Shown here: in pieces, positions 1-7,080 of the stretch
Position numbering within the stretch: the stretch's first letter is position 1
Layout of the letters: each line of letters begins with the position of its first letter
Origin: Eubacterium sp.
GTDB lineage: Bacteria; Bacillota; Clostridia; Lachnospirales; Lachnospiraceae
DNA: 64,000 bases
Assembly: GCA_017619835.1 (NCBI GenBank)
Contig: JAFZRN010000014.1
Span: 48,237-112,236, forward strand
Reading direction: 5' to 3'
Translations under genes and position numbers: made by a program
Notes under the pieces: model-generated
Database searches by the model: none
What the model saw: the letters and a program-made list of their open reading frames with translations, nothing else
What the model was told of the DNA's origin: nothing

Positions 1-1
1 T

Positions 2-679
2 CAGGTTAAGGCCTCGATGGATGTCATCAAAGAGTACTCTGATAAAAATGAAGTGAATCTTATAATTCCTGATACAAAGCAGCTGGAAGTTTTGGCTGAA
101 GGTATTAACGGCTCCGAATTCATTTACAAGGGTGAAAGATTTAAGATTAAGATTGGTTCGCATTATCAGATTCTGAATGCGATCACGGCTATTGAAGCTT
201 TAAATGTTTTGGAAAGCATAACTGTTTCGGATATCAGAAAAGGCCTTGAGAATACTTCCTGGGACGCTAGACTAAGCGTAATAGGAAAAGATCCATATAT
301 TATCGTAGATGGTGCTCATAATGAGGATGCGTGGCTCAGACTCAGAGAAAGTCTCGAGAAGTATTTTACAAATGAGCAAATCATATATATAATTAGTGTA
401 CTGGCTGATAAAGAATATGAGAAGATGATTGAAATTCTTTCTCCTACGGCTTATCATGTATATACGGTCCAGTCAAAGAATCCGAGAGCTCTTTTGAAGG
501 AAAGACTTGCCGAGCTTTTTAATGGTAAGGGGATAAATGCCGAGGCAAGGGATGACGTGATCGGAGCGCTGAAGGATGCTGTATCTTTATCACAGTCTTT
601 AAATGATAACAATCCTATTGTTATATGCGGTACACTATCTATTACAGGTGAGGTGTTAAAATGCAAAGAGTTAATTTGA
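2..679 (+). CDS. folC: folC, folylpolyglutamate/dihydrofolate synthase, C-terminal part (cut by window edge)
   Basis: Cytosolic Mur-ligase-family enzyme that adds glutamate to dihydrofolate or tetrahydrofolate. The frame is open to the first base of the window, so the ATP-binding N-terminal half lies outside; about 225 residues remain. Visible are the end of the central domain (HYQILNAITAIEAL) and the C-terminal domain with the DGAHN motif typical of FolC, followed by GTLSITGEVL near the end. The gene overlaps the next one by 19 bases, which implies translational coupling. With the FolB-FolK fusion two genes downstream it forms the end of a folate cluster. The family call is firm; whether it also acts as dihydrofolate synthase cannot be judged without the N-terminus. 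Confidence 0.93.
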   Translation, partial: QVKASMDVIKEYSDKNEVNLIIPDTKQLEVLAEGINGSEFIYKGERFKIKIGSHYQILNAITAIEALNVLESITVSDIRKGLENTSWDARLSVIGKDPYIIVDGAHNEDAWLRLRESLEKYFTNEQIIYIISVLADKEYEKMIEILSPTAYHVYTVQSKNPRALLKERLAELFNGKGINAEARDDVIGALKDAVSLSQSLNDNNPIVICGTLSITGEVLKCKELI

Positions 680-1158
680 TCTTAACGGATAAGACTTTTT
701 TGGAAAGGATGCGTCAGATAGAGGAAGCTGAGAAGGACAGAAAGTTCTGCAAGCATGGCTATGAGCATATTGTTGACGTTGCTAGACTGTCTTATATCTT
801 ATATCTGGAAAACAGATTAAAGAACAAAGATTCCGAGATCATTGATAAGGCATTTATTTATGCTGCGGCTCTTCTTCATGATATCGGTCGTTTTTCCGAG
901 TTTGAAAAGTTCTTAAGTCACGGTGAGGCCGGCTCAGTCATCGCCAGAGGTATACTTGAAAATGCCTGCTTTGATCCTGATGAAAGAGAGATCATCTGCG
1001 ATGCTATAAGAAGACATAATGAGGTTCCGAGAGATCCTGATTCTCTTACAGGACTTCTTTATCGTGCTGACAAAATGTCCAGAAGCTGCTTTGACTGCAA
1101 GGCATATGATGAATGTAACTGGCCTGATGACAAAAAGAATCATTTCCTTGTTATCTAA
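661..1158 (+). CDS. HD-domain metal-dependent phosphohydrolase
   Basis: A 165-residue single-domain HD protein, probably a phosphohydrolase of unknown substrate. The metal-binding signature is visible: an early His in YEHIVDVAR, the HD pair in AALLHDIGR, a later His in AIRRHNEVP, and an Asp in LYRADKMSR. A short Cys-containing tail (SCFDCKAYDEC) follows the last motif. The ATG lies inside the end of folC, and 26 bases separate the stop from the folB-folK-pheA start. HD proteins sit at this place in folate clusters of related Clostridia, so a role near dihydroneopterin phosphate metabolism is possible, but that is inference from context only. Confidence 0.85.
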   Translation: MQRVNLILTDKTFLERMRQIEEAEKDRKFCKHGYEHIVDVARLSYILYLENRLKNKDSEIIDKAFIYAAALLHDIGRFSEFEKFLSHGEAGSVIARGILENACFDPDEREIICDAIRRHNEVPRDPDSLTGLLYRADKMSRSCFDCKAYDECNWPDDKKNHFLVI

Positions 1159-1184
1159 AGTAATTGTTTTATCCAGAGGTTATA

Positions 1185-2870
1185 ATGGACAAGATAAGAA
1201 TTGAAAATATTAAAGTATTTGCTTATCACGGTGTTCTTGAGAGCGAGAAGATTAACGGACAGGACTTTTTCATAAGTGCCGAATTCTCCCTTGACCTTAA
1301 GAAGGCCGGAGTTTCCGATAAGCTTACTGAAACCGTAAACTATGCTGAGGCGACAGAGCTGATCCAGGATACATTTGTCGAAACTCAGTATGATACGATT
1401 GAAGCTGCCGCTGAAGCTGTTGTTGAGGCGGTTCTTCTTAAATATGAAGCTATAAAGAGCGTTACAATAAAGGTTAGTAAGCCAAATGCTCCGATCGATG
1501 CTGATTTCAGGGATGTATCCGTTGAGATCACAAGATCTAAGCATAAGGCTTTTCTTGGACTTGGATCTAATCTCGGGGACAGGGAAAAATATCTTGATAT
1601 GGCGATCGAGGAGCTCGGAAGAGACAGTGCGATCACAGTTAAGAAGATTTCTTCCTTTATTGAAACGGAACCCTATGGTCCGGTTGAACAGCCGGATTTT
1701 CTTAATGGTGTGATTGAAGTTGAAACAACTCTTGAAGCCGATGAACTCTTATCTATCATTAATGATATAGAGCAGGAGGCGGGAAGAGAGCGTATCATCC
1801 ACTGGGGCCCCAGAACTCTTGATATTGATATCCTTTTCTTTGATGATGCAGTTATCAATACCGAAATACTTACTATACCTCATCCCGAGATGCATAAGAG
1901 AGAATTCGTTCTTGTTCCGATGAATGAGATCGCTCCTTATGTTTATCATCCGACTTTAAGGAAAAATGTTTCTCAGATGCTGGATGACTTAAAGCATTCC
2001 GGATATGTTGCTGCCGATCATGTAGAGACAGAATCCTTTACCGAGCTTGACCACCTTTCGACTAAAGGTAAGACTGTCGTATATGCCGGTGTTCCCGGAG
2101 CATATGCCGAAGAAGCTGCCATCAAGTTTTTCGGTGGCGGAGTTAATTATATAAACGTTAAAAAGTTTGATGATGTTGTAAAGGCTGTAGCTGAGGGACA
2201 GGCTCATTATGGTGTTATTCCCATTGAGAATAGTTCTGCGGGTTTTGTGACCGGTAATTATGATATTATCAGGACCAGTGGTGTTAAGATCGTTGCACAG
2301 GTTACAATAGATATAAATCATTGCCTTCTTTCTCTGAAAGAAGCTACTATAAATGACATCACAAAGGTTTATTCTCATCCACAGGGACTTATGCAGTGTA
2401 AAGATTATATCGATTCTCAAGGCTTTAAGGCTGAAAGCGTAAGTAATACTGCAAGAGCCGCCATGAGAGTAAAGGAAGAGGGCCTTATGAATCAGGGAGC
2501 CATTTCCAGTGAAAGGGCTGCCGAGATATACGATCTTAAGATCCTGGATAAGAATGTTAACTTCTCAAAGGATAATTCAACTAAGTTTGTTATCCTTACA
2601 AGAGAAGAGGTATTCTTAAGCGAGTCCATAAATGTCAGTGTCTGCTTTACGACTCAGCATAAGGTCGGTGCACTTTATGATGTAATGGGTATAATTGATT
2701 GTAATCAGCTTAATATGACAAGTATTGAATCACGTCCGTCGCTTAAGCATAAGTGGGAGTACTGGTTCTATGTGACATTTGAGGGTAAGCTTACAGACAG
2801 AAATGTAATTAAGGCTTTACGTGAGCTTAAGGCTAATACGGATGAAATGATAATACTCGGAACATATTAA
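1185..2870 (+). CDS. FolB-FolK-prephenate dehydratase fusion (dihydroneopterin aldolase / HPPK / PheA with ACT domain)
   Basis: A 561-residue protein joining three enzymes. Residues 1-120 are dihydroneopterin aldolase (FolB; VFAYHGVLESE). Residues 121-270 are 6-hydroxymethyl-7,8-dihydropterin pyrophosphokinase (FolK; GLGSNLGDRE, then HWGPRTLDIDIL near 206-217). Residues 298-472 are prephenate dehydratase (VPGAYAEEAA, GVIPIENSSAG, YSHPQGLMQC). Residues 483-561 are an ACT domain with the GAL and ESRP motifs used for phenylalanine feedback. The catalytic TRF motif reads TKF at 466-468. Start chosen at ATG 1185, 5 bases after AGAGG, rather than an upstream TTG at 1164. FolB-FolK fusions are common. 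The added dehydratase is unusual, and it lacks the chorismate mutase domain that normally precedes it; a free chorismate mutase lies at 53236-53514. Confidence 0.9.
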   Translation: MDKIRIENIKVFAYHGVLESEKINGQDFFISAEFSLDLKKAGVSDKLTETVNYAEATELIQDTFVETQYDTIEAAAEAVVEAVLLKYEAIKSVTIKVSKPNAPIDADFRDVSVEITRSKHKAFLGLGSNLGDREKYLDMAIEELGRDSAITVKKISSFIETEPYGPVEQPDFLNGVIEVETTLEADELLSIINDIEQEAGRERIIHWGPRTLDIDILFFDDAVINTEILTIPHPEMHKREFVLVPMNEIAPYVYHPTLRKNVSQMLDDLKHSGYVAADHVETESFTELDHLSTKGKTVVYAGVPGAYAEEAAIKFFGGGVNYINVKKFDDVVKAVAEGQAHYGVIPIENSSAGFVTGNYDIIRTSGVKIVAQVTIDINHCLLSLKEATINDITKVYSHPQGLMQCKDYIDSQGFKAESVSNTARAAMRVKEEGLMNQGAISSERAAEIYDLKILDKNVNFSKDNSTKFVILTREEVFLSESINVSVCFTTQHKVGALYDVMGIIDCNQLNMTSIESRPSLKHKWEYWFYVTFEGKLTDRNVIKALRELKANTDEMIILGTY

Positions 2871-2877
2871 ATAAAGC

Positions 2878-2907
2878 TTGACAAAAGCTTATATTTTGTG
2901 ATATTTT
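2878..2907 (+). promoter_or_regulatory. Predicted sigma-A promoter of the infC operon
   Basis: TTGACA at 2878-2883 and TATTTT at 2902-2907 with an 18-base spacer, just after the pheA stop. Transcription from here would give a leader of about 190 bases ahead of infC. Confidence 0.55.
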
Positions 2908-2913
2908 AATCAA

Positions 2914-3105
2914 GCGTCTGATAAATGGCGCTGATAGTATAAAAATGAAGCAGAGTATCCACTCTCACCTAGGACAGCGAGTAAGCGGTCGGGTCGAATA
3001 TCTTCTTTAAACATATGACTGTAATACGGTCTATATGTTTTTATGTGAGTTATTAATGTGGATATCGCTTCGATATCCATTTTTGTTTTTGCGGAGGGTA
3101 AAGCA
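2914..3105 (+). promoter_or_regulatory. infC-rpmI-rplT leader with attenuator (L20-leader type)
   Basis: A structured leader of about 190 bases precedes infC. It holds a GAGTATCCACTCTC segment, a GC-rich GCGAGTAAGCGGTCGGGTC stretch, a weaker hairpin around 3011-3037 (ACATATGAC pairing with GTCTATATGT), and a strong terminator hairpin at 3059-3078 followed by T-rich sequence. Leaders of this operon in Firmicutes are controlled by L20 or IF3 through premature termination; assignment to that class is by position and architecture, not by a covariance search. Confidence 0.6.
3059..3090 (+). terminator. Intrinsic terminator/attenuator inside the infC leader
   Basis: Perfect 9-bp stem (TGGATATCG with CGATATCCA, short CTT loop) followed directly by TTTTTGTTTTT. 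It lies only a few bases before the infC ribosome-binding site, so it must be conditional if the operon is expressed from the promoter at 2878. Confidence 0.75.
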
Positions 3106-3615
3106 ATAGACTATTTAATTAATGAACAGATTCGTGACAAAGAAGTAAGAGTAATCGGATCGGAAGGTAATCAGCTGGGGGTAATGGACATTCAGGAAGC
3201 AAGACAGCTTGCAGAGGATGCAGGGCTTGATCTCGTAAGAGTATCACCTAATGCAAAGCCGCCTGTATGTAAGATAATTGATTACGGAAAATTCCGTTAC
3301 GAGATATCTCGTAAGGAAAAAGAAGCTAAGAAGAAGCAGAAGATTGTTGAGATCAAGGAAGTACGTCTTTCGCCCAATATTGAGGAAAATGATCTTAATA
3401 CCAAGATAAGTCAGGCCAGAAAGTTCCTTGCAAAGGGTAACAGAGTTAAGGTTACTCTGAGATTCAGAGGACGTGAGCTTGCCTATGTAAATCAGAACAA
3501 GCCTCTTCTTGATGATTTTGCTGAGAAGCTTTCAGACGTATCAGTTATTGATAAGCCTGCAAAGTTTGAAGGTCGAAGCATGACTATGTTTCTTGCTGCT
3601 AAGACAAATAAATAA
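3106..3615 (+). CDS. infC: Translation initiation factor IF-3 (probable AUA start codon)
   Basis: IF-3 binds the 30S subunit and checks start-codon and initiator-tRNA pairing. The protein matches IF-3 along its whole length (LINEQIRDKEVRVIG at the N-terminus, GKFRYEISRKEKEAKKKQK linker, FRGRELAY in the C-domain). No ATG, GTG or TTG fits the expected N-terminus. The only upstream in-frame canonical candidate, GTG 3058, would put the terminator hairpin inside the coding region. A strong GGAGGG at 3093-3098 sits 7 bases before ATA 3106, giving a 169-residue protein of normal length. A rare start is the known basis of IF-3 autoregulation in E. coli (AUU), so I annotate AUA here. An ATT at 3118 is the less likely alternative because of its 19-base spacing. 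Confidence 0.9.
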   Translation: MDYLINEQIRDKEVRVIGSEGNQLGVMDIQEARQLAEDAGLDLVRVSPNAKPPVCKIIDYGKFRYEISRKEKEAKKKQKIVEIKEVRLSPNIEENDLNTKISQARKFLAKGNRVKVTLRFRGRELAYVNQNKPLLDDFAEKLSDVSVIDKPAKFEGRSMTMFLAAKTNK

Positions 3616-3643
3616 TTATTTATATACATAGGAGGAAAAGAAA

Positions 3644-3841
3644 ATGCCAAAGTTAAAGACAAAAAGAGCTGCTGCAAAGCGTTTCAAGGTTACAGGAACA
3701 GGAAAGCTCAAGAGAAATAAGGCTTATAAGAGCCATATCCTTACTAAGAAGACAACTAAGAGAAAGAGAAATCTTAGAAAAGCAACAATGACTGATAAGA
3801 CAAATGAGAAGAATATGAAGAAGATTCTTCCATATCTTTAA
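3644..3841 (+). CDS. rpmI: Ribosomal protein bL35
   Basis: A 65-residue, strongly basic protein of the large ribosomal subunit. The start [20 protein letters not shown] and the KRKRNLRKA stretch are diagnostic of L35. AGGAGG lies 7-12 bases ahead of the ATG. It is the middle gene of the conserved infC-rpmI-rplT operon, 28 bases after infC and 39 bases before rplT, and should be under control of the leader at 2914-3105. Confidence 0.97.
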   Translation: MPKLKTKRAAAKRFKVTGTGKLKRNKAYKSHILTKKTTKRKRNLRKATMTDKTNEKNMKKILPYL

Positions 3842-3880
3842 GATTTGGGAATAGATTGATTCGATTAGGAGGATAATGAA

Positions 3881-4237
3881 ATGGCAAGAATTAAAGGCGG
3901 AATGAACGCTAAAGCAAAGCATAATAAAGTACTTAAGGCAGCTAAAGGTTATAAAGGCGCAAGAAGTAAGCAGTACAGAGTTGCAAAACAGTCTGTAATG
4001 AGAGCTCAGGCTACAGCATTTGCTGGTCGTAAGGAGCGTAAGAGAGACTTCCGTAAGCTCTGGATTGCACGTATCAATGCTGCTGCAAGAATGAACGATA
4101 TCTCATACAGCCAGCTTATGCATGGTCTTAAGGTAGCAGGCGTAGATATGAACCGTAAGGTGCTTTCAGAGATAGCTATCAGTGATCCTGAAGGATTCAC
4201 AAAGCTTGTTGAAGTAGCAAAGGCTGCACTTGCATAA
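3881..4237 (+). CDS. rplT: Ribosomal protein bL20
   Basis: A 118-residue large-subunit assembly protein that binds 23S rRNA; in Firmicutes and E. coli L20 also represses its own operon. The N-terminus [16 protein letters not shown] and the [13 protein letters not shown] motif are typical, and the length is exactly that of the family. TAGGAGGA precedes the ATG. It is the last gene of the operon. No clear terminator follows before the tRNA promoter 17 bases after the stop, so read-through into the tRNA-Leu unit is possible. Confidence 0.97.
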   Translation: MARIKGGMNAKAKHNKVLKAAKGYKGARSKQYRVAKQSVMRAQATAFAGRKERKRDFRKLWIARINAAARMNDISYSQLMHGLKVAGVDMNRKVLSEIAISDPEGFTKLVEVAKAALA

Positions 4238-4253
4238 ATTTGCAAAATAGATA

Positions 4254-4282
4254 TTGACATCTATATATTAAAATGTTATCAT
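4254..4282 (+). promoter_or_regulatory. Sigma-A promoter of tRNA-Leu
   Basis: Consensus TTGACA at 4254-4259 and TATCAT at 4277-4282 with a 17-base spacer; TG at 4274-4275 gives an extended -10. The predicted start near 4289 falls inside a 10-bp hairpin (4285-4311). Confidence 0.8.
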
Positions 4283-4284
4283 AC

Positions 4285-4311
4285 CATTCGTGCCGTAAAA
4301 AGGCACGAATG
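4285..4311 (+). repeat. Perfect 10-bp inverted repeat in the tRNA-Leu 5' leader
   Basis: CATTCGTGCC and GGCACGAATG are separated by a 7-base GTAAAAA loop. The repeat ends five bases before the mature tRNA 5' end. No T-tract follows, so it is not a terminator for rplT. It may act as a pre-tRNA leader stem. Confidence 0.6.
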
Positions 4312-4315
4312 ATAC

Positions 4316-4399
4316 GCGGGAGTGCTGGAATTGGCAGACAGGCTAGACTAAGGATCTAGTGTTGGCAACGACGTGTGGGTTCAAGTCCCATCTCCCGCA
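4316..4399 (+). tRNA. tRNA-Leu (anticodon AAG)
   Basis: A complete cloverleaf can be drawn: acceptor GCGGGAG (4316-4322) pairs with CTCCCGC (4392-4398). The anticodon stem CTAGA/TCTAG encloses loop CTAAGGA, giving AAG at positions 34-36. There is a long variable arm as expected of a class II tRNA, and a TTCAAGT T-loop. CCA is not encoded. An A34 anticodon for leucine would need deamination to inosine by TadA to read several CUN codons; Leu-AAG occurs in some Firmicutes. It has its own promoter at 4254. Confidence 0.93.
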
Positions 4400-4450
4400 C
4401 ACAAAAATAGCAGATGCATTGCATCTGCTATTTTTGTGTGCGGGAGATGG
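4388..4450 (+). terminator. 31-bp perfect inverted repeat / terminator fused to the tRNA-Leu 3' end
   Basis: Arms 4388-4418 and 4420-4450 are perfectly complementary around one base. The central part (TAGCAGATGCA stem preceded by AAAAA and followed by TTTTT at about 4430-4435) is a standard bidirectional terminator. The pairing then continues through CACAC/GTGTG into the last 11 bases of the tRNA (CCATCTCCCGC), so an antisense copy of the tRNA 3' end lies at 4440-4450. Confidence 0.85.
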
Positions 4451-4459
4451 AACAAATGG

Positions 4460-4488
4460 TTTATATTAGTTTATATTAGTTTATATTG
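4460..4488 (+). repeat. Three tandem copies of a 10-bp AT-rich unit
   Basis: TTTATATTAG occurs at 4460-4469 and 4470-4479, and a third copy ends in TTTATATTG. It sits upstream of a possible promoter (TTGCAT 4486-4491, TAAAAT 4508-4513) of the receiver/GGDEF gene. The 10-base period puts the copies on the same helix face. The cause may be simple slippage. Confidence 0.5.
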
Positions 4489-4544
4489 CATTTTAATCGG
4501 TGTTTGATAAAATGGTCTTATAAATATTCGGGGAGGTATTCTGT

Positions 4545-6302
4545 ATGGTTAATTGGGTGATAGTAGTAGATGATAAAGAAAATAATCTTGAACTCGCTGA
4601 TAAACTGCTAAGTGAAAACGGTATGAGAGTATCAACCTTTACTTCGGGAAAGGATATGCTTGAATATATAAAGGAAAATGATACACCGGATCTTTTGCTT
4701 ATTGATGTGAATATGCCCGAAATGGATGGATTTGAGACATTAAGTCTTCTTAGAAAATATGAAGCTGAACTGGGATATAACGAGACACCGGTTATTTTCC
4801 TTACTTCCGACAATAATGTCGATAATGAGATAAAGGGTTTTCGTCAGGGTGTGGCTGATTATATAAATAAACCTTTTGTTCCGGAGGTTTTTCTTGCTCG
4901 TGTGAATAATATAATCACTATGCAGACGTCACTTGTCAATCTTAAGACAGAAGCAACTATTGATAAGCTGACAGGCCTTCTCAATAATGAAGCTTCATAT
5001 GTTGAGTTCTCTCAAATGTGTTCGACCAAGAACGGATGTCTCATGGTTCTTGATATTGATAACTTTCAGAATATCAATGAGCTCTATGATAATGAAACAG
5101 GTGATAAAGTTCTTGTAAAGTTTGCCGGTATTCTGAGAGATGTATTTCCGTTGGGAAGCAGGATAGGAAGGATCGGCGGAGATAAATTCATTGTTTTTGC
5201 AAGAGGGATAGAAACTAAAGAAGCTGTTAAAGAGCTTTCGGATAAACTTAATACGGCTGTTATAGAACAGACAAAAGAGATACTGGTTAAGGATGAGATA
5301 CCTATCAGTGTTTCAATGGGTGCTGTAATGGTTCCGAGACTCGGTAATGATTATCAGTCTCTTCTTAAGCTTGCAAATAAATCCTTAAGATATGTTAAGA
5401 AGAATAATAAGCATGGATTCAGCATTTATTCAACCCAGACCATGTATGAAGACGATAAGGGAAAGATAATCCCTAATATGAAGGAGATCACGGAGATCGT
5501 CGGTGAAAATAATATTGCCAATGTTGCAATGCAGCTTGATCTGGAATCATTTTCATTTGCTTACAGATTTGCAACGAGATACTTTGTAAGAAACAAGAAT
5601 AATTATTGTAAAGTTCTCTTTACACTTATAAAGACAGACGGTATTAATGAAAAAGAATATAGAAGATATACAGATGATTTTGGCTATTATCTGAGAGAAT
5701 CATTAAGAAAGTCCGATATACTTACAAGAAGCAGATTTAATCAGTATTTTGTCCTCCTTACTGATATAAAGGAAGAGTTTGTAAATAATCTTATAGAGAA
5801 TCTTCTTGGAAAATGGGATGATAAATATAATTTCAGCCTGAATATAATGTATGAAGTGGATTATGTCAGAAATGACGGAAGCAACGATGTAAATAGTGTC
5901 GGGGCTAATATTGTCATGATAGACGATGATGAAGAAAGTGTATTTTACGCGGAGTCTGTTCTTAAAGAAAGTGGTTTTATGCTTACTTCGTTTAATACCG
6001 GTGCTGATTTTCTTAATTATGTCCAGACAATAGAGAGAGTTCCGGATCTTATCCTTCTGGATACTGATCTTCCGGGTATCAGCGGATTTGAGATAATGGA
6101 GAAGCTTCAGAAAATGGATAATGCTATAAGTACTGTTCCTGTTATGCTTCTTACTGATTCAAATGATAGTGAAACTGAAGTAAAAGGATTAAAGATGGGA
6201 GCGCTGGATTGTATATCAAAGCCTATCATACCTGAAGTCCTTAAAGCCAGAGTAAACCATATACTGCAGATGATCCTTTTAAAGAATAAGTATAAAAAGT
6301 GA
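4545..6302 (+). CDS. REC-GGDEF-(degenerate GGDEF)-REC response regulator
   Basis: A 585-residue soluble signalling protein with four segments. Receiver 1 spans about 3-125, with phospho-acceptor D54 in LLLIDVNMPEMDGFE and K109. A GGDEF-type domain spans about 138-300; its signature reads GGDKF at 211-215, and the upstream metal-site Asp is kept in VLDIDNFQNINELY. A second, eroded GGDEF-like segment spans about 310-445 (SDILTRSRFNQYFVLLTD replaces the signature). Receiver 2 spans about 453-580, with D506 and K559. The Glu-to-Lys change in the signature makes diguanylate cyclase activity doubtful. GGGGAGG precedes the ATG. The gene stands alone, but a c-di-GMP riboswitch lies 570 bases downstream, which suggests c-di-GMP biology at this locus. 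Confidence 0.88.
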   Translation: MVNWVIVVDDKENNLELADKLLSENGMRVSTFTSGKDMLEYIKENDTPDLLLIDVNMPEMDGFETLSLLRKYEAELGYNETPVIFLTSDNNVDNEIKGFRQGVADYINKPFVPEVFLARVNNIITMQTSLVNLKTEATIDKLTGLLNNEASYVEFSQMCSTKNGCLMVLDIDNFQNINELYDNETGDKVLVKFAGILRDVFPLGSRIGRIGGDKFIVFARGIETKEAVKELSDKLNTAVIEQTKEILVKDEIPISVSMGAVMVPRLGNDYQSLLKLANKSLRYVKKNNKHGFSIYSTQTMYEDDKGKIIPNMKEITEIVGENNIANVAMQLDLESFSFAYRFATRYFVRNKNNYCKVLFTLIKTDGINEKEYRRYTDDFGYYLRESLRKSDILTRSRFNQYFVLLTDIKEEFVNNLIENLLGKWDDKYNFSLNIMYEVDYVRNDGSNDVNSVGANIVMIDDDEESVFYAESVLKESGFMLTSFNTGADFLNYVQTIERVPDLILLDTDLPGISGFEIMEKLQKMDNAISTVPVMLLTDSNDSETEVKGLKMGALDCISKPIIPEVLKARVNHILQMILLKNKYKK

Positions 6303-6408
6303 TCCATCAGGAGATAAATACTATATATTGTGTTTATCCGGTTTTGATTGTATAATATATATTGTTTTTCATAGGACCTGCTTATGTTTCGTATTTGGAG
6401 GATGGCAA

Positions 6409-6792
6409 ATGGACGAAATGTTTAGTGTTGGGGATTTTATTGAAATGCTTGATGAGGACGTGGTCTCGTGGTCATGGTGGACCGAGGATCAGGACCTTAT
6501 GAATTGGGACAGACAGCTTGACAGAAGAACAGCAGCCAGGCTGATACATATGTATATGAAGGTTGTTAAGAGGGTTGAGGACCTGAAGGATATAACACCT
6601 GCATATGAGCTTAGGGACCTTTTTGACTGCCGTGTGTGTGCTAATCATGTTGCACAGGTTTATTTAAGAGGTATCATGCCCGGAGTTAAAGTGGGGGACA
6701 TTGAGATATTTGATGTTTATAAAGATGTTAGCAGAGAAGAGGCTGAAGATATTCTAAAGCAATTTTCTAATATAAATAACGTAATTTTATAA
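6409..6792 (+). CDS. Small SLH-like single-domain protein, function unknown
   Basis: A 127-residue protein without a signal peptide or membrane segment. Start chosen at ATG 6409, 7 bases after TTGGAGG; a longer frame to 6328 has no ribosome-binding site. The part from RRTAARLIHMYMK to DITPAYELRDLFDC and VAQVYLRGIMPG follows the spacing of an S-layer homology repeat (TRAE..., FxDV..., AYexGI), but without secretion signals. It could be a cytosolic domain related to SLH, and the similarity is weak. It lies between the receiver/GGDEF gene and the c-di-GMP-regulated pilin gene. Confidence 0.6.
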   Translation: MDEMFSVGDFIEMLDEDVVSWSWWTEDQDLMNWDRQLDRRTAARLIHMYMKVVKRVEDLKDITPAYELRDLFDCRVCANHVAQVYLRGIMPGVKVGDIEIFDVYKDVSREEAEDILKQFSNINNVIL

Positions 6793-6868
6793 ATATCGTA
6801 CATTTTTTACAAAAATTACACATATTGTCGTTGTAATTATCAATATAAAATGATAAAATACATATATA

Positions 6869-6962
6869 AATATTCGGCAAAGCAGGAGTGATCCTGTGAC
6901 GCAAAGCTATAGGACCTTGGAATCTAGGGGTGAGAGCTTATATCCCAAGGCAGCCAGTTGCA
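6869..6962 (+). promoter_or_regulatory. Cyclic di-GMP-I (GEMM-I) riboswitch
   Basis: Shows the hallmark order of the GEMM-I aptamer: GGCAAAG (6876-6882), a CAGGA/TCCTG stem closed by a GTGA GNRA tetraloop (6883-6896), the conserved GACGCAAAGC (6898-6907), a second stem CCTTGG/CCAAGG (6915-6920 with 6954-6959), and the closing GCCAGTTGC strand (6952-6962 region). An intrinsic terminator follows at 6984-7020, so control of the downstream pilin-like gene is probably by c-di-GMP-dependent termination. The direction (on or off) cannot be told by eye. Confidence 0.88.
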
Positions 6963-6983
6963 TTATACGTATTTTGAATTTAT

Positions 6984-7020
6984 CCCGGAAACTGGTCTAT
7001 AGTTTTCCGGGTTATTTTGT
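6984..7020 (+). terminator. Expression-platform terminator of the c-di-GMP riboswitch
   Basis: CCCGGAAACT (6984-6993) pairs with AGTTTTCCGGG (7001-7011) with one bulge and is followed by TTATTTTGTTT. It stands between the aptamer and the pilin-like gene, where a regulated terminator is expected. Confidence 0.75.
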
Positions 7021-7080
7021 TTAATATTTCTTTTTATAATTTCTATATACACTATGTTTCCGAAATGTGTGGTGATGATT

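Noticed and set aside
3058-3105. N-terminal extension of infC from GTG 3058
   Set aside because: It would translate through a perfect terminator hairpin and add about 16 residues that do not resemble IF-3; the ribosome-binding site lies downstream of it.
4460-4488. Iterons or a replication origin signal from the 10-bp tandem repeat
   Set aside because: Only three copies, very AT-rich, no DnaA boxes and no replication genes nearby.
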